Shown piece by piece: positions 25,319-35,880 of a stretch of DNA of 64,000 nt. The DNA is from Scleromitrula shiraiana (lineage: Eukaryota; Ascomycota; Leotiomycetes; Helotiales; Sclerotiniaceae). The notes under the pieces are model-generated. The model saw nothing but the letters and a program-made list of their open reading frames with translations. It ran no database searches and was not told the origin of the DNA. The stretch spans positions 1,204,001-1,268,000 of the forward strand of contig JABELC010000010.1 in NCBI GenBank assembly GCA_028455995.1, in the 5' to 3' direction. A program made the position numbers and the translations under genes. The first letter of the stretch is position 1; every line of letters begins with the position of its first letter.

Positions 25319-26542
25319 GCTAGTGTATCAGTGCTATCCTAAGAGCTCGAGGGCTTCCTGGAAGCTTTGAATACCGAGAGCTAGTATTTAATGTACATAC
25401 ACATATACACATCTTGAGGAAGTTACTATGGAATTATATATCGAGGCAAATACTGAGTTCTCAACAAATCAATACACGGCAAATCTCAGCAAGTAGTATA
25501 AGTATTTACATCCCTAACTATTTTGAGGAACAATATTTTTTTACTTAAACTACTTCAAGAAATAAACGTTGCTTGTCCATAGTGAAAGTCCAATTTTTCT
25601 TTACTAATTAAAGATGATATTCTTACGGATAAAACTTAACCTTTCATAGAAAATATTTGGTTGCCGAGTTCAAAAAGTGTCGTCAACTAAGATTTTCTTC
25701 TTGTATTGTTGCCTAGTAAGTAGTAAATGAATGAATGCATTGGAAAGAAAAGGTCAAAAGTCAAAAAAATAATTAGTACTGACATCGGAGATCCAAATCC
25801 CCTCAAGGCCCCCTCCCAAACTATAAGAGGAGACCGGTACAATACTGCTAAGCCCCCAAGATCACAAGCCCCCAAGATTTCAACGACACATGAGCCAAAT
25901 GTCGATTTTTTCGCTACTGAGCCCCCCCAGTCTCAACCCGAAGGTATCTCTGAGGCAACCTAACGATGTCCGGCCCATTCAGTTTGTCTGGTTTGTTGGA
26001 ATTGGTGTGTTTAATTGATTTAATATACACTCTCCAGTTAGCTTTTTTGATTTTTTGATTTTTTGGACTTTTGGGTGCTAAGCGAGGTAATTAGACTGGA
26101 CCCACTTCTAATAGTGAATAATCCGGATCGATGGATCACTTGTATATTCAAAGCCTGAGTGTTTAAGCATTGATTTAGGCTTTAGATCTCTTTTAAATTG
26201 AGTAACCTACTTGCTATAGGATATTGAGTTGAGTTAGAAGCTTAATGCGTTGATCTCACTCGTTTAGATACATGAAGTTGTCCCAAGTATCAATTAGCTG
26301 TTTTGTGTGCAAGAACATATCTTACTCAATCCCTTTCTCTTTGCCTCAATACTTTATTGTAAACATCATCTTTCATTTATACAATGAGAGTATCATGCTA
26401 TTTGGTTTGAATTTAGACAACATACTCTTTTATAGCTAGAAATGGAGAGAAACAATTTGATATTCTTAATTGTTTAATATTAGATCAAATTATATAGTAT
26501 GATATTTCGATTGTCTAACTAAAGGTTGATGAACTAATTATC
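25319..26542. other. Intergenic holding repeat copy A
   Basis: Apart from the diverged repeat copy at 25780-26120, the stretch is AT-rich and shows no supported gene. Confidence 0.5.
25780..26120 (+). repeat. Diverged direct repeat, copy A
   Basis: Shares long segments with copy B at 28125-28450 in the same orientation. Shared words include GATCCAAATCC, CGACACATGAGCC, CGATTTTTTC, AGTCTCAACCCGAAGG, TCTCTGAGGCAACC and CATTCAGTTTGT, followed by T-rich sequence and AAGCGAGG. The two copies flank the uncharacterised gene at 26543-27652. Differences are substitutions and small indels throughout, so the duplication is old. Confidence 0.85.
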
Positions 26543-27652
26543 TCATCCACTCATTTCCAGATCTGAATCATGATCTGGAAAGATAAACTGTTGCTCTCCC
26601 TCTGAATGATCGTCTGAATCATCTACCTGCAAGTTTGAAATCTCCTCCATAATGTCCTCCACCCCTACTTTCTCCACCTCATAATCTTCTCTGGTAGGAT
26701 AATCCTTTTCTTCATCGAGATCGCGTGGGGGACAATGTTGGTAATCGACAAATGCATCATTAACACGCTAAAATAAGCAAATATTAGTAAGATCATTTTT
26801 GCATTTGAATTATTGAGAGACGCTTGGATATCTAAACTTAATGTAGACATTTAAAAAGTGCAATAAACCCAAAGTGTTTGAGTATCTATAGGTCATGTAG
26901 ATATTCAAATGGGAAACAACATTAATGTATTTCAAGTCTGTAGTTTATACAAATATTCAAAGCGCAGTAATTCATGAAACATTTGGGTGTTCATATTTCA
27001 ATAAGACATTGAGATCTATATTACTTACTGTGATGTCTAATCCATTCCAACGAGCAGCCTTCTTCATCCAATATGTCTCAACCACACCGAGTCCATCATT
27101 ATCGAATCTCTGAATTTCATGATTAGCCACATTTAATGATAGATAGATCAATGAGAAATATGAACATACCAAAGCTACCGCACGCTCCAACCTCACCTTC
27201 ATATGCTCATCAATCTCCTCTACAGACTCGAGTCGATGATTATGGTTGGCTTGATAGTCAAGATATTCTGCCATGCGAGGAAGGTCTCTATCAAAGAGAA
27301 GCACTAAGGTTTGACACCAAGCTCCGTCCATCTCCGCTCGTCCCACAGGCGCAATATTTTTACGACGAGCAACATCATCAATCTCTCGACAGTAGTCAAT
27401 ATATTTGGTGTGCGAGACAAATTGAAGAAAGTTTTGTTTTATCTTTAGTTTAATGGCGTCACGGACAGGCATGTCCATCAGGCGTTGCCAACCTCGATAA
27501 TATGGGACCGGGGTGCCATATATTGTCGTGAAGGCTGGAGGAAACGTAATGGTGAGGTATTGTGAGACTGCGATGTCGGCTCCAGCCTCCCATAGAAGGT
27601 CTTGATTGACAGTTCGCCCCGGGATGGAGGGATACCTGCTCGAAAATGACAT
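26543..27652 (-). CDS. Uncharacterised protein, acidic C-terminus
   Basis: Predicted exons 27652-27170, 27109-27029 and 26767-26543 give 789 nt and 262 aa. I do not recognise a family. The first exon is a compact, mixed alpha-helical sequence (MSFSSRYPSIPGRTVNQDLL) rich in aromatic and charged residues. The last exon is strongly acidic and ends HDSDLEMSG. Intron 1 (60 nt, GTATGT to TTCAG) is a multiple of three and has no stop, so retention would add 20 residues. Intron 2 is unusually long (255 nt), with canonical GTAAGT and TTTTAG ends. The gene sits between two direct-repeat copies in an AT-rich accessory stretch. It could be lineage-specific. Exon 3 is less certain than exons 1-2. Confidence 0.6.
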
Positions 27653-29035
27653 TATCTGTGAAGAGGTTGATTAATGATCGATAGTTGATAAATGACTGGC
27701 GGTTGATGATTGACTGGTGGTTGGCGATTGATGGTTGATAGTTGGTGGTTAGTAGTGATGGTGGTGATTGATGTTGATCTTGATATTTAGGAAAAAGGGA
27801 AAAAAGAGTCGAGAGACGAAGATTTTGTTTACACGAAATTTGGATTACCTTTGCTATTGTTCTTGTGCATATTCACTTATCATTCACTGGTTATCCTCAA
27901 GCGTAACATCAATTTTCATTTTCACAGGACTGCCTCTAATTCACTCACTACATCACTGATATCGAGCGTATCACTCAAAGCTGAAAAATAAAAGATTATT
28001 ATGTTTACTAGTTTGAAGGGGTGCCAGTTGAGAAACAGTCTAGACGCGATAAGGTGGATTGCGAAAGAAGAAAACCTCAAAAGTTGACCATGCACCAAAA
28101 GGAGCATGAGAAACAAAATAGTAGTATCGACGTTGAGGATCCAAATCCATCGAATGCCCTACAAACCGTAATAGGCCGGTAAAATACTGAGCCACCAAGA
28201 TTTCCACGACACATGAGCCAATGCCGATTTTTTCACTGCATGCTCCCTTAGTCTCAACCCGAAGGAATCTCTGAGGCAACCCAATGACTCCCCACTCATT
28301 CAGTTTGTTAAGTTTGTTATAAAGAACATATTCAATTGAATTAATATACCATTTGTTTCGATTTTTGGATTTTTTTGGTCACCTGATAATTTCAAGCGAG
28401 GAAACTACTCGATTCACGTTTTAAAAGTGGGGTAGATGATTATTTCTACTGTACTAACACATCACTAGTTCGTTGGATACCATTCAGTTGGATATCGGTA
28501 GGTGTGGGGGGCTTATTTTGATTTGACTAGTCTTTCTAATGGGCTGCTTGACATCAACTGAGAGATGTTGATGGACTGTTTTCACGCGAGATAGATAAAA
28601 TCATAAGCGATGTCGAGTAGTTGCTTCCACTCCCAAGAAACCAAATTTCATCTATGGAGTAAATTAAAAGTATCGGTAACAATCTAAGAGTTATATAGCA
28701 ATTTTAATTGGGCGTGGCAAGAATAAAATTAGAACAAGCATAGCTCAAATGCTGGCGTTCCCAAATATCAATCAAATATACGCAAGTACATCCGTTTCAG
28801 TATCTGGATTAAATCTCTTCACCCTTTCCCCATTAATCTCCTATCATGTTTTAACAAGTTTAAGACATTGAAGATACTAAGCGTGGGAGACAGTATTGCA
28901 GATAGAAGCAAAAACTAGTAAGACTTTCAAATAATAACCAATTTCACTATCTAGATCCAATTGCTAACATAAGAGATGTAAAATTCCTATCTACTAAGTA
29001 TCGTTTTAGAAAGGCTTATTCATTTATATCCATTA
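27653..29035. other. AT-rich spacer with repeat copy B
   Basis: Imperfect GGTTGATGATTGA repeats occur near 27660-27760. Short frames on the minus strand near 28040-28279 lie inside repeat copy B and are not supported as a gene. Confidence 0.5.
28125..28450 (+). repeat. Diverged direct repeat, copy B
   Basis: Partner of copy A (25780-26120), same orientation, about 2.3 kb apart. The best match runs from GATCCAAATCCA through the shared TCTCTGAGGCAACC and TTCAGTTTGT words to AAGCGAGG. Confidence 0.85.
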
Positions 29036-30011
29036 CTCGGTTAAATTAAAATTGAAGCACGCGCCAATTGCCGAAAACCCTCAAAATCGACGATTTTATA
29101 TAAAACACCTCTTACGCCGATGTAAATAAATCGATCATTTATTTATAGAATCATTTAAGATATTAAATATAGATTATTTTTATATTAAAATATTGACTAT
29201 TAAAATTTAAAAATTAAATAATGATTTTAAACTTTATAATATTTAATTAAATATAAAGTAAAAATCATATAAAAATACTATAATTTTAAATTAATTTAAA
29301 TTAAACTAATTAATATATTAAAAAATAATAAAGATATATATAAATATATAAAAAACAGACTTTTATTTGATATAAATATTATATACATTAAAAGTATATA
29401 AAAAATATAATATAATAAAGTTAAAAAGAATATATATAGTGTTTATAAGCATTAAGCATCATTATAACTTCGATTTTTAAAAATCATTAAAATCACTTCA
29501 AATTTTTATATATAATAATTTATATCCTCATAATTACTATATTAAAATATTATTTAATATAATTTTGATTTGAATGAATTATTAAGATTTTTAAAGATTT
29601 TAACGAGTTAAAAATACTTTTAAAACTTCGACTTTTTAAAATTATTATATTACATTTTAATATATAATATTTATATTAAATAAAAGCTTTTTTTTTATAT
29701 ATTTATATATATCTTCATTATTTCCTAATATAGTAATTTACTCGATTTAAATCAAATTAAAAATATCGTGTTTTAATATGATTTTTACTTTATATTTAAA
29801 TAAATATTATAAATTTTAAAATCATTATTTAATCTTTAAATTTAAATAGTAAATATTTTAATATAAAAATAATCTATATTTAATATTTTAAATAATTCTA
29901 TAAATAATTGATTGATTTATTTACATCGGCACAAGAGGTGATTTGTACAAAATCGTCGATTTTGAAGCGATTCGCTTATTTTGCGCGTGCTTCAATTTTA
30001 ATTTGACCGAG
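29036..30011. mobile_element. AT-rich palindromic (foldback/MITE-like) element with TA duplication
   Basis: The two ends are long inverted repeats. The left arm (29036 to about 29420) pairs with the right arm (about 29630 to 30011). Both termini read CTCGGTT/CAAATTAAAATTGAAGCACGCGC from the outside in. Both are flanked by TA (29034-29035 and 30012-30013), the target duplication of Tc1/mariner-superfamily elements. Arms share TCAAAATCGACGATTTT, CACCTCTT and CCGATGTAAATAAATC; then both become almost pure A/T and still match base by base for hundreds of bases. The central ~200 bp is AT-rich and shows no ORF. Differences between arms are largely C/T and G/A, as expected from repeat-induced point mutation. 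It has no transposase, so it would be non-autonomous. Confidence 0.85.
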
Positions 30012-30950
30012 TATATTTGGAGTTTATATGTTTTGTTTCTTCAATTTGCTAAAGAAAAGTCTCCTTCATCATTTACAGTTTTTGCCATACTAGTATGTAT
30101 CGAAAAGACAGTGCACTAACCAAAAGGAAGCAAAGAAGGTACATTGAGATATGGATAAGAATTAAAAGTGGAGAATAAAAGGGGAAAAGACCTAGCTAAA
30201 CTAGTGCCCGGATTTCTTGACTAGCTTCCAAAGACAGAACCTAATATGATCTATTCACGTGAAAACCACCACAATTGAAATACTAACTTGAAGACATTGT
30301 ATTCTGATTGTTTCCCTATTATTTTGATGTAGCTTTGAATCAATTTCAAGTCGCATTGACAAAGTTATGTGGATCCTATACACTATGCAGGTTCGTACTT
30401 TCCCCTGCAAATATCAGTACATTTGTATTGGAAATTCAGAATGCTCTTCTACCTCACAATTAGAGTCTGATAATGCGAACTTACGAACTATTGTATTCAA
30501 ATGATATAATACACAACAAATCCCGCGCAAGACTTCTTATAGCTCTCAATTTATATGGATAGAGTAGCTAAGCATGAGCAAAGAAACCGAAGTTGGGTTT
30601 CGCCCCCAAATAGCCAGTTAATCGCACACACGTATATTTTTTAGAGGAAACTGGTTTGTCTTCTGCTGGATGAACGAGTTTGATAGGCTCTGGTTATTCA
30701 ACATGTATGCGGTAAAAATGCACTTTTTCGGCGGCAGGCATGACTTCTGACACGCATTATATCTTCCTTCACCTTCATCGAGAGAATGACCTTATCTTCT
30801 CTTTGGAGACTGATTGAACATACCAAGCCTCCAGACTAGCACTGTCTGTCTTTCATAGCTGTGAAAGGATATTTGAAATACTCATCATTATTTCTATGCC
30901 AAATAAACCCTCCCGACTCCGCCCGAAAAGATTCCTTGCTGTTATATTAA
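30012..30950. other. Spacer upstream of second NLR relic
   Basis: No gene supported. It probably holds the remnant promoter of the NLR relic. Confidence 0.45.
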
Positions 30951-33171
30951 ATGGACCCAGTTACAGCCTTGGGGGTCGCAACTACTGTAGTGCAATTTAT
31001 TGACTATAGAACGGGTTTGATAGCAAAAGGAAGAGAAATCTAAATATCTGGACAAATTGGTACCAATGCTGAGCTTGAAGTGGCCACAAAATAATTGCAA
31101 AGCTTGGTCGGGCCTCTAAAGAGCTCCCTTCAACAGGGAATTCAAGAATCTTCTTCAGGATCAACACACACCGACCACAATCTCGAGTCCATCTGCAGCA
31201 ACTGCATTAAATTATCTAGGGAACTTGATACTCTTCTTGGTTCTTTAAAGTTTGATCCTAATTCGAAGACTAACAAGCTAACGGCGAGCTTTCGAAAAGG
31301 ATTCAAGAATGTTTGGAAAGAGAAAAAGGTTCAAGAGATAAAAAGTCGGCTAGATGATATGCGGAAAAATCTCGAAATACATGTTCTTGTTGATTTAAGG
31401 TACGTCTATCCGTTTGCGGGTCAGCGGATGTGAAGCTGCGTATACAAAAATCTTTTGTGCCAAAAGTCGGACCATTAGTAATTCTCAGTAGAGTTGTGCG
31501 TACTGATGTGCTTGTAGAAGCCGAGGAATCCAAATCTAACATAAAATTGATACTAGGTTCAACTCCTTCGATAAAACGTTGCAGGCAATAATGGAAAGTC
31601 TATTAGATAACCATCGAACTACTTCAACAAAGTGAAATTTCTCATAAATAGAACTCCCGCAGATTTATCAGCATTGATAAGTAAGATTATGAATACTAGC
31701 AACGGGGTATTCTTATGGATATCAATAGTTGTGAAAAGCTTATTGAACGGCACCAGGATAAACGATGATACCTATACGCTTGGGAAGCGCATAAATCAAA
31801 TGCCGCAGCAGATAGACGATCTTTATGATAGCATTTTATCCTCTATAGAGCGAGTACACATGCTCTAGTAGAGGCTTCGAAGATATTTCAATTACAAGAG
31901 AAAAGGACAAGTAGGGCAATTAGACGCGATTAGATAATTGTATGCCGCGTATTTATTGAGCTTGAAATATTCCAATCTAGCTATTTTTAATGAAGAAATG
32001 CTTTCGTCCTTCTGGGAGAAGAAACCTGGAGATTGCATAGAAGAATTTATTGACATCTTGCGCGTCCGGTGCGGCGGATTGTTGGAAGTGGTCGAGAATA
32101 AATACGGATTTATAGTGGCGTACATTCATCGGACTGCTCGTGACTATATTACAAAACCAAAGACCTGGGAAGCACTCCTTACATGCACCTCGAATTCGAC
32201 CTGGAATTTGATTCTGATTTTACTTGGACAGCTGTGTACCTATAGTGGTTCAAAGCGTACACGTTATTTCGTTGGGCAGATGAAGGTTCACTAATATATA
32301 TGTATATGGAAATTTGGGAAACCTTCGTACAAAGAGCTTGTCACATTGAGTCTGCAGAAGCCAGAAGTTGTATCACGACATTGGTAGAAGAGTTTGATAG
32401 AGTTGCTCGGCACTCTTGAAACTTCGTCGTAGCACGGGATGGCCTGGAGCCTCTGGTACATTGGTATAGTCGTGATAGATCTAAGTCGGGATATTCCGAT
32501 TCCTATTCATGGCATGTCACGGATTTACTTTCAGCGTGTGTTCAAAGGGGATTATATCCTTATGTTAAGATGAAGATATCATCAAATCCTTCACTAATTG
32601 AGCTCAAATACGATCCTCCTCTTGTAGCACTTACCTTTCTTCAAACACCCAAATATTCCCCGTTGGGACTCCAAGTGTTGGTGTTTTTGCTGCAACACAA
32701 TGCCAATATAAATGAGATATATTATGATAATAGTCTATGGAGAATATGACTTCACTTAATTCATACTTCAAATTCATATCGAAGTTGGGTTGGTAAGACA
32801 TTGGTCTCCTCTTCCAGACCATGGAAATCACGATTCAATGTGGCACCGACCTTGAAGCGTGTTGTTTCGAAGAAAGTGCGATATGGGAAATACTTTACCC
32901 CGTCGATGTACCTAGTGGTGGTTATTTAAAAGCTATACAGGAACAAGGACAAAATCTATATAACTGCGATGTCAATAAAGGGAGAGATGAGCCATGGGAG
33001 ATACGATACTCTTTAGAACAAATCATCAAGGATACATTTGAAGAAGGGTACCCAGATCTGTCAGAAAAACTACTAGAACTTATTGCGAACAAAAGGGTCG
33101 AGAAAGTAGCCACAGAGAAGCAAGTCCCAAAACAACCATCTGGCGGAAAGAAAAGACGAAAGCAAAAGTAA
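30951..33171 (+). pseudogene. Decayed NLR-type gene lacking its NACHT core
   Basis: The start MDPVTALGVATTVVQFIDYR is the typical N-terminal domain opening of many fungal NACHT proteins. It is broken by in-frame TAA at 31041-31043 and 31092-31094. A canonical intron (31400-31556) still joins VDLR to FNSFDKTLQAIMESLLDNHR. The sequence then jumps directly to the post-NACHT segment (SNGVFLWISIVVKSLLNG, about 31690-31745). No Walker A or B motif lies in between, so the nucleotide-binding core appears deleted. Further fragments follow: AYIHRTARDYI (about 32117-32150) and ankyrin-like LLQHNANINE (about 32690). The conserved C-terminal block is EQIIKDTFEEGYPDLSEKLLELI, ending KKRRKQK at 33171. Frameshifts lie near 31870 and after 32290. 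It cannot encode a working receptor. Confidence 0.8.
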
Positions 33172-34294
33172 AGGAATAGGAAGAAAGGCAAATAAAAGTG
33201 TGAGATGATTGCTCAAGTCCACAATAACTCTACTTGACAAAGTGTTTGATATGAAACAGGATTTGAACGAATCTGTTTAATGTTTATTTGAGAGAATTTC
33301 AGTGTTAGATCGATCATATAGATTAGGGTTGTGAAATAGTCGTTATATCATGTTCTATGATACATTTCAAATTATATTAATTACTTTTAGGCTTATTAAG
33401 TGTCATTTTGAGAATATATATATGAGTCAGTTGAGATCGATTTTTGTAAATAACAGTTCCAAACTCTAAACCATCAGATATTCATTTTCACTTCAATTAA
33501 TCAACATTAACATTTCATTCTATTTATCACCATCACCATCACCATCACCGTCGCCATCATTCCCATATCACACGTCACATCTCCCACCCCCTAAGAAATA
33601 AGAAAAAGTCTCGTATTGATGGATATAAATCTATACTATACTATACTATACTATACTATATCATACCACACAAAATTGCCTATATATATATAAATAAATA
33701 TGTAAGATATAAATAAATGCTCCAACTTCCATTCCCATCCCCATTTCCATATCCATATCCATATCCCTCTTAATCCAATTCTTTCATTCATATCCCAATC
33801 CAATCCAATCCATCCAAGCCATCCATAAAACCAAATCAAATAAATAACCTTCCCTCCCTCCTATCCAAACCCACTAACCCATCGCCTCATCAACCCAACT
33901 AATCTAATCAAATCTAATCAAATCAACTAAACCCAGTTAGTTATCTTAAAGAACTTTTTTATACATTATCTATTATCTATTTAACTATCTATCTATCTAT
34001 CTATCTATTCTCTATACATCTTCTTAAACTAAATCAGATTAAACTAAAGCAAGAAGCAAATCAAAAAGCAAAACAAACAAACAAGCAAGCAAGCAAACAA
34101 ATAATCGATTCCCACAAATATATGTATAAGCCAGCATCCCCTCCATCCCTTCCATCATCTCCATCATCTCCACTCTATTCTACTCTAATCCATCATTATC
34201 GTTATGAGTAAAGCAACTATATATATATACAGTTTACTTATAAGATTTGTGTTTTGAGATTGAGATTGAGATTGAGATTGAGGTTGAGGTTGCA

Positions 34295-34454
34295 AGATAT
34301 AAGATAAGATATAAGATATAAGATATAAGATATAAGATATAAGATATAAGATATAAGATATAAGATATAAGATATAAGATATAAGATATAAGATATAAGA
34401 TATAAGATATAAGATATAAGATATAAGATATAAGATATAAGATATAAGATATAA
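34295..34454. repeat. (AGATATA)n 7-bp tandem array
   Basis: More than twenty almost perfect 7-bp units (AAGATAT register), with one early irregular unit. No interspersed unique spacers, so it is a satellite-like array and not a CRISPR. Confidence 0.95.
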
Positions 34455-34592
34455 AATGGGTATGGTGTGGTATGGTATGGTATTGTGTGGTGTGGTTATA
34501 TGACTGGACTAGAGTGAATTAGTTACAAATGGGCAGAACCAGTTACAAATACAAAAACGAGTCCAAACACAAAACTGAATACAAACAAGAAG

Positions 34593-34633
34593 ATACATAC
34601 ATACATACATACATACATACATACATACATACA
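34593..34633. repeat. (CATA)n microsatellite
   Basis: About ten tandem tetranucleotide units in non-coding sequence, followed by ACAAATACTC repeats. Confidence 0.9.
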
Positions 34634-34825
34634 AATACTCATACAAATACTCATACAAATACAGAACATCTACATATACAGGCTTCAATACAGATAGATA
34701 TATATAGATATAGATAGATATAGGTATGCGTAGAGGTATCAATGTACTAGTAAGATCAACTTGAAGGTAATTCCATAGGTGTATAAATAAGTAAGTACAT
34801 CTGCTAATACAGTAGTACACCCCTT

Positions 34826-34858
34826 CCCTTCGCTTCGCTTCGCTTCGCTTCGCTTCCC
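34826..34858. repeat. (CGCTT)n pentanucleotide repeat
   Basis: Five to six CGCTT units in non-coding sequence. Confidence 0.85.
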
Positions 34859-35151
34859 TTGCCAACCCAACCCAACCCAAACCTAACCTTCCAAACTATC
34901 ATGCTCCCCCAATCCCATAACGCCAATTCCTCGCCTTTCGTTCAAATACCTCCCCAATCCACGTAAGCAAGCAAGCAAGCGAGCCAGCCAGCCTAGCCAA
35001 AAAAACATAGTAACAAGAACGTAAAAGATCGAGATAGAGAGAGAGAGAAAGAGAGAGAGGGAAAATATTTGTGTAGCAACGTAGACAAGATAAGATAGGA
35101 CAAGATAGAACAAGACAAGACAAGACAAGACAAGACAAGCCAGCCAGGCAC

Positions 35152-35200
35152 ATATCCATATCCATATCCATATCCATATCCATATCCAAATCCAAATCCA
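35152..35200. repeat. (ATCCAT)n hexanucleotide repeat
   Basis: About six ATCCAT units followed by ATCCAA variants. Confidence 0.85.
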
Positions 35201-35880
35201 AAGTTTGATGCAAGCCGTGCAGAGAGCTATCCAGAGATCCATCCAATATAAAGTCAATTAATCAGACCACCCAATCCAATCCTTTCCATGCTTTCCAATC
35301 CTTTGCAATCCTTTCCTTTGCTTCCCATGCCTTTGTCTACTATGTACTCCAGAACACCGATTGAGGAAGATATGATAAAATAGGAGAGGAGAGAAGAGGA
35401 GAGGAGAGGAGAGGATAGATAGGATAAAAGAAGAGAAAGAGAGGAGGAGGAGGTAGTAAGTAAGTAGGTAAATAGGTAAGTAGGTAAGCAAAGAGGATAG
35501 TAGTAACGTAGTAGTATCGTAGTGTGTGCATGTGCATGTGCATGTGATGAGCAATCGATCCAAGCAATTCAATCCCTCCCACCCAACCCAAACCAAACCA
35601 AACCAAACCAAACCAAACCAAACCCATCCATCCATCCAATTCATCCATGCAAGTATGGTATGCATCCATTGATACAGTAAAAGAATCTCGCCATCCTCTC
35701 ATCCCTCCAATCAAGCACCAAAGCACCCAAACTCCGATCTCTTTCATTTAAATTTTGGTTTTTTTAGCACAGGGAGGGGGGAGAGAAAATGGGAACAACA
35801 AGACAACAAGGTAATTAGTACAAAGAATGCTCATGAGATCCATCCCAATGGCTGGCTCACTTACTAGTTAATGTCTTTTC

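Larger units (their letters stand above)
33172..35880. other. Microsatellite-rich spacer
   Basis: Some 2.7 kb with no supported gene. It is built of simple repeats, including (CTATA)n at 33631-33661, ATCT repeats near 33985, GAGATT near 34255-34280 and ACAAG near 35100-35140. Others are listed below. Long reading frames here are repeat artefacts. Confidence 0.7.

Noticed and set aside
28040..28279. 79-residue minus-strand frame
   Set aside because: Lies inside the direct repeat; the matching region of the other copy has stops, and no exon context is visible.
34295..34454. CRISPR-like regular array
   Set aside because: Units are 7 bp without unique spacers, in a eukaryotic genome; simple satellite.
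34509..35747. Several 100-135-residue frames in the repeat-rich spacer
   Set aside because: Their translations are microsatellite products (runs of IW, DM, LVLS) with no protein character.
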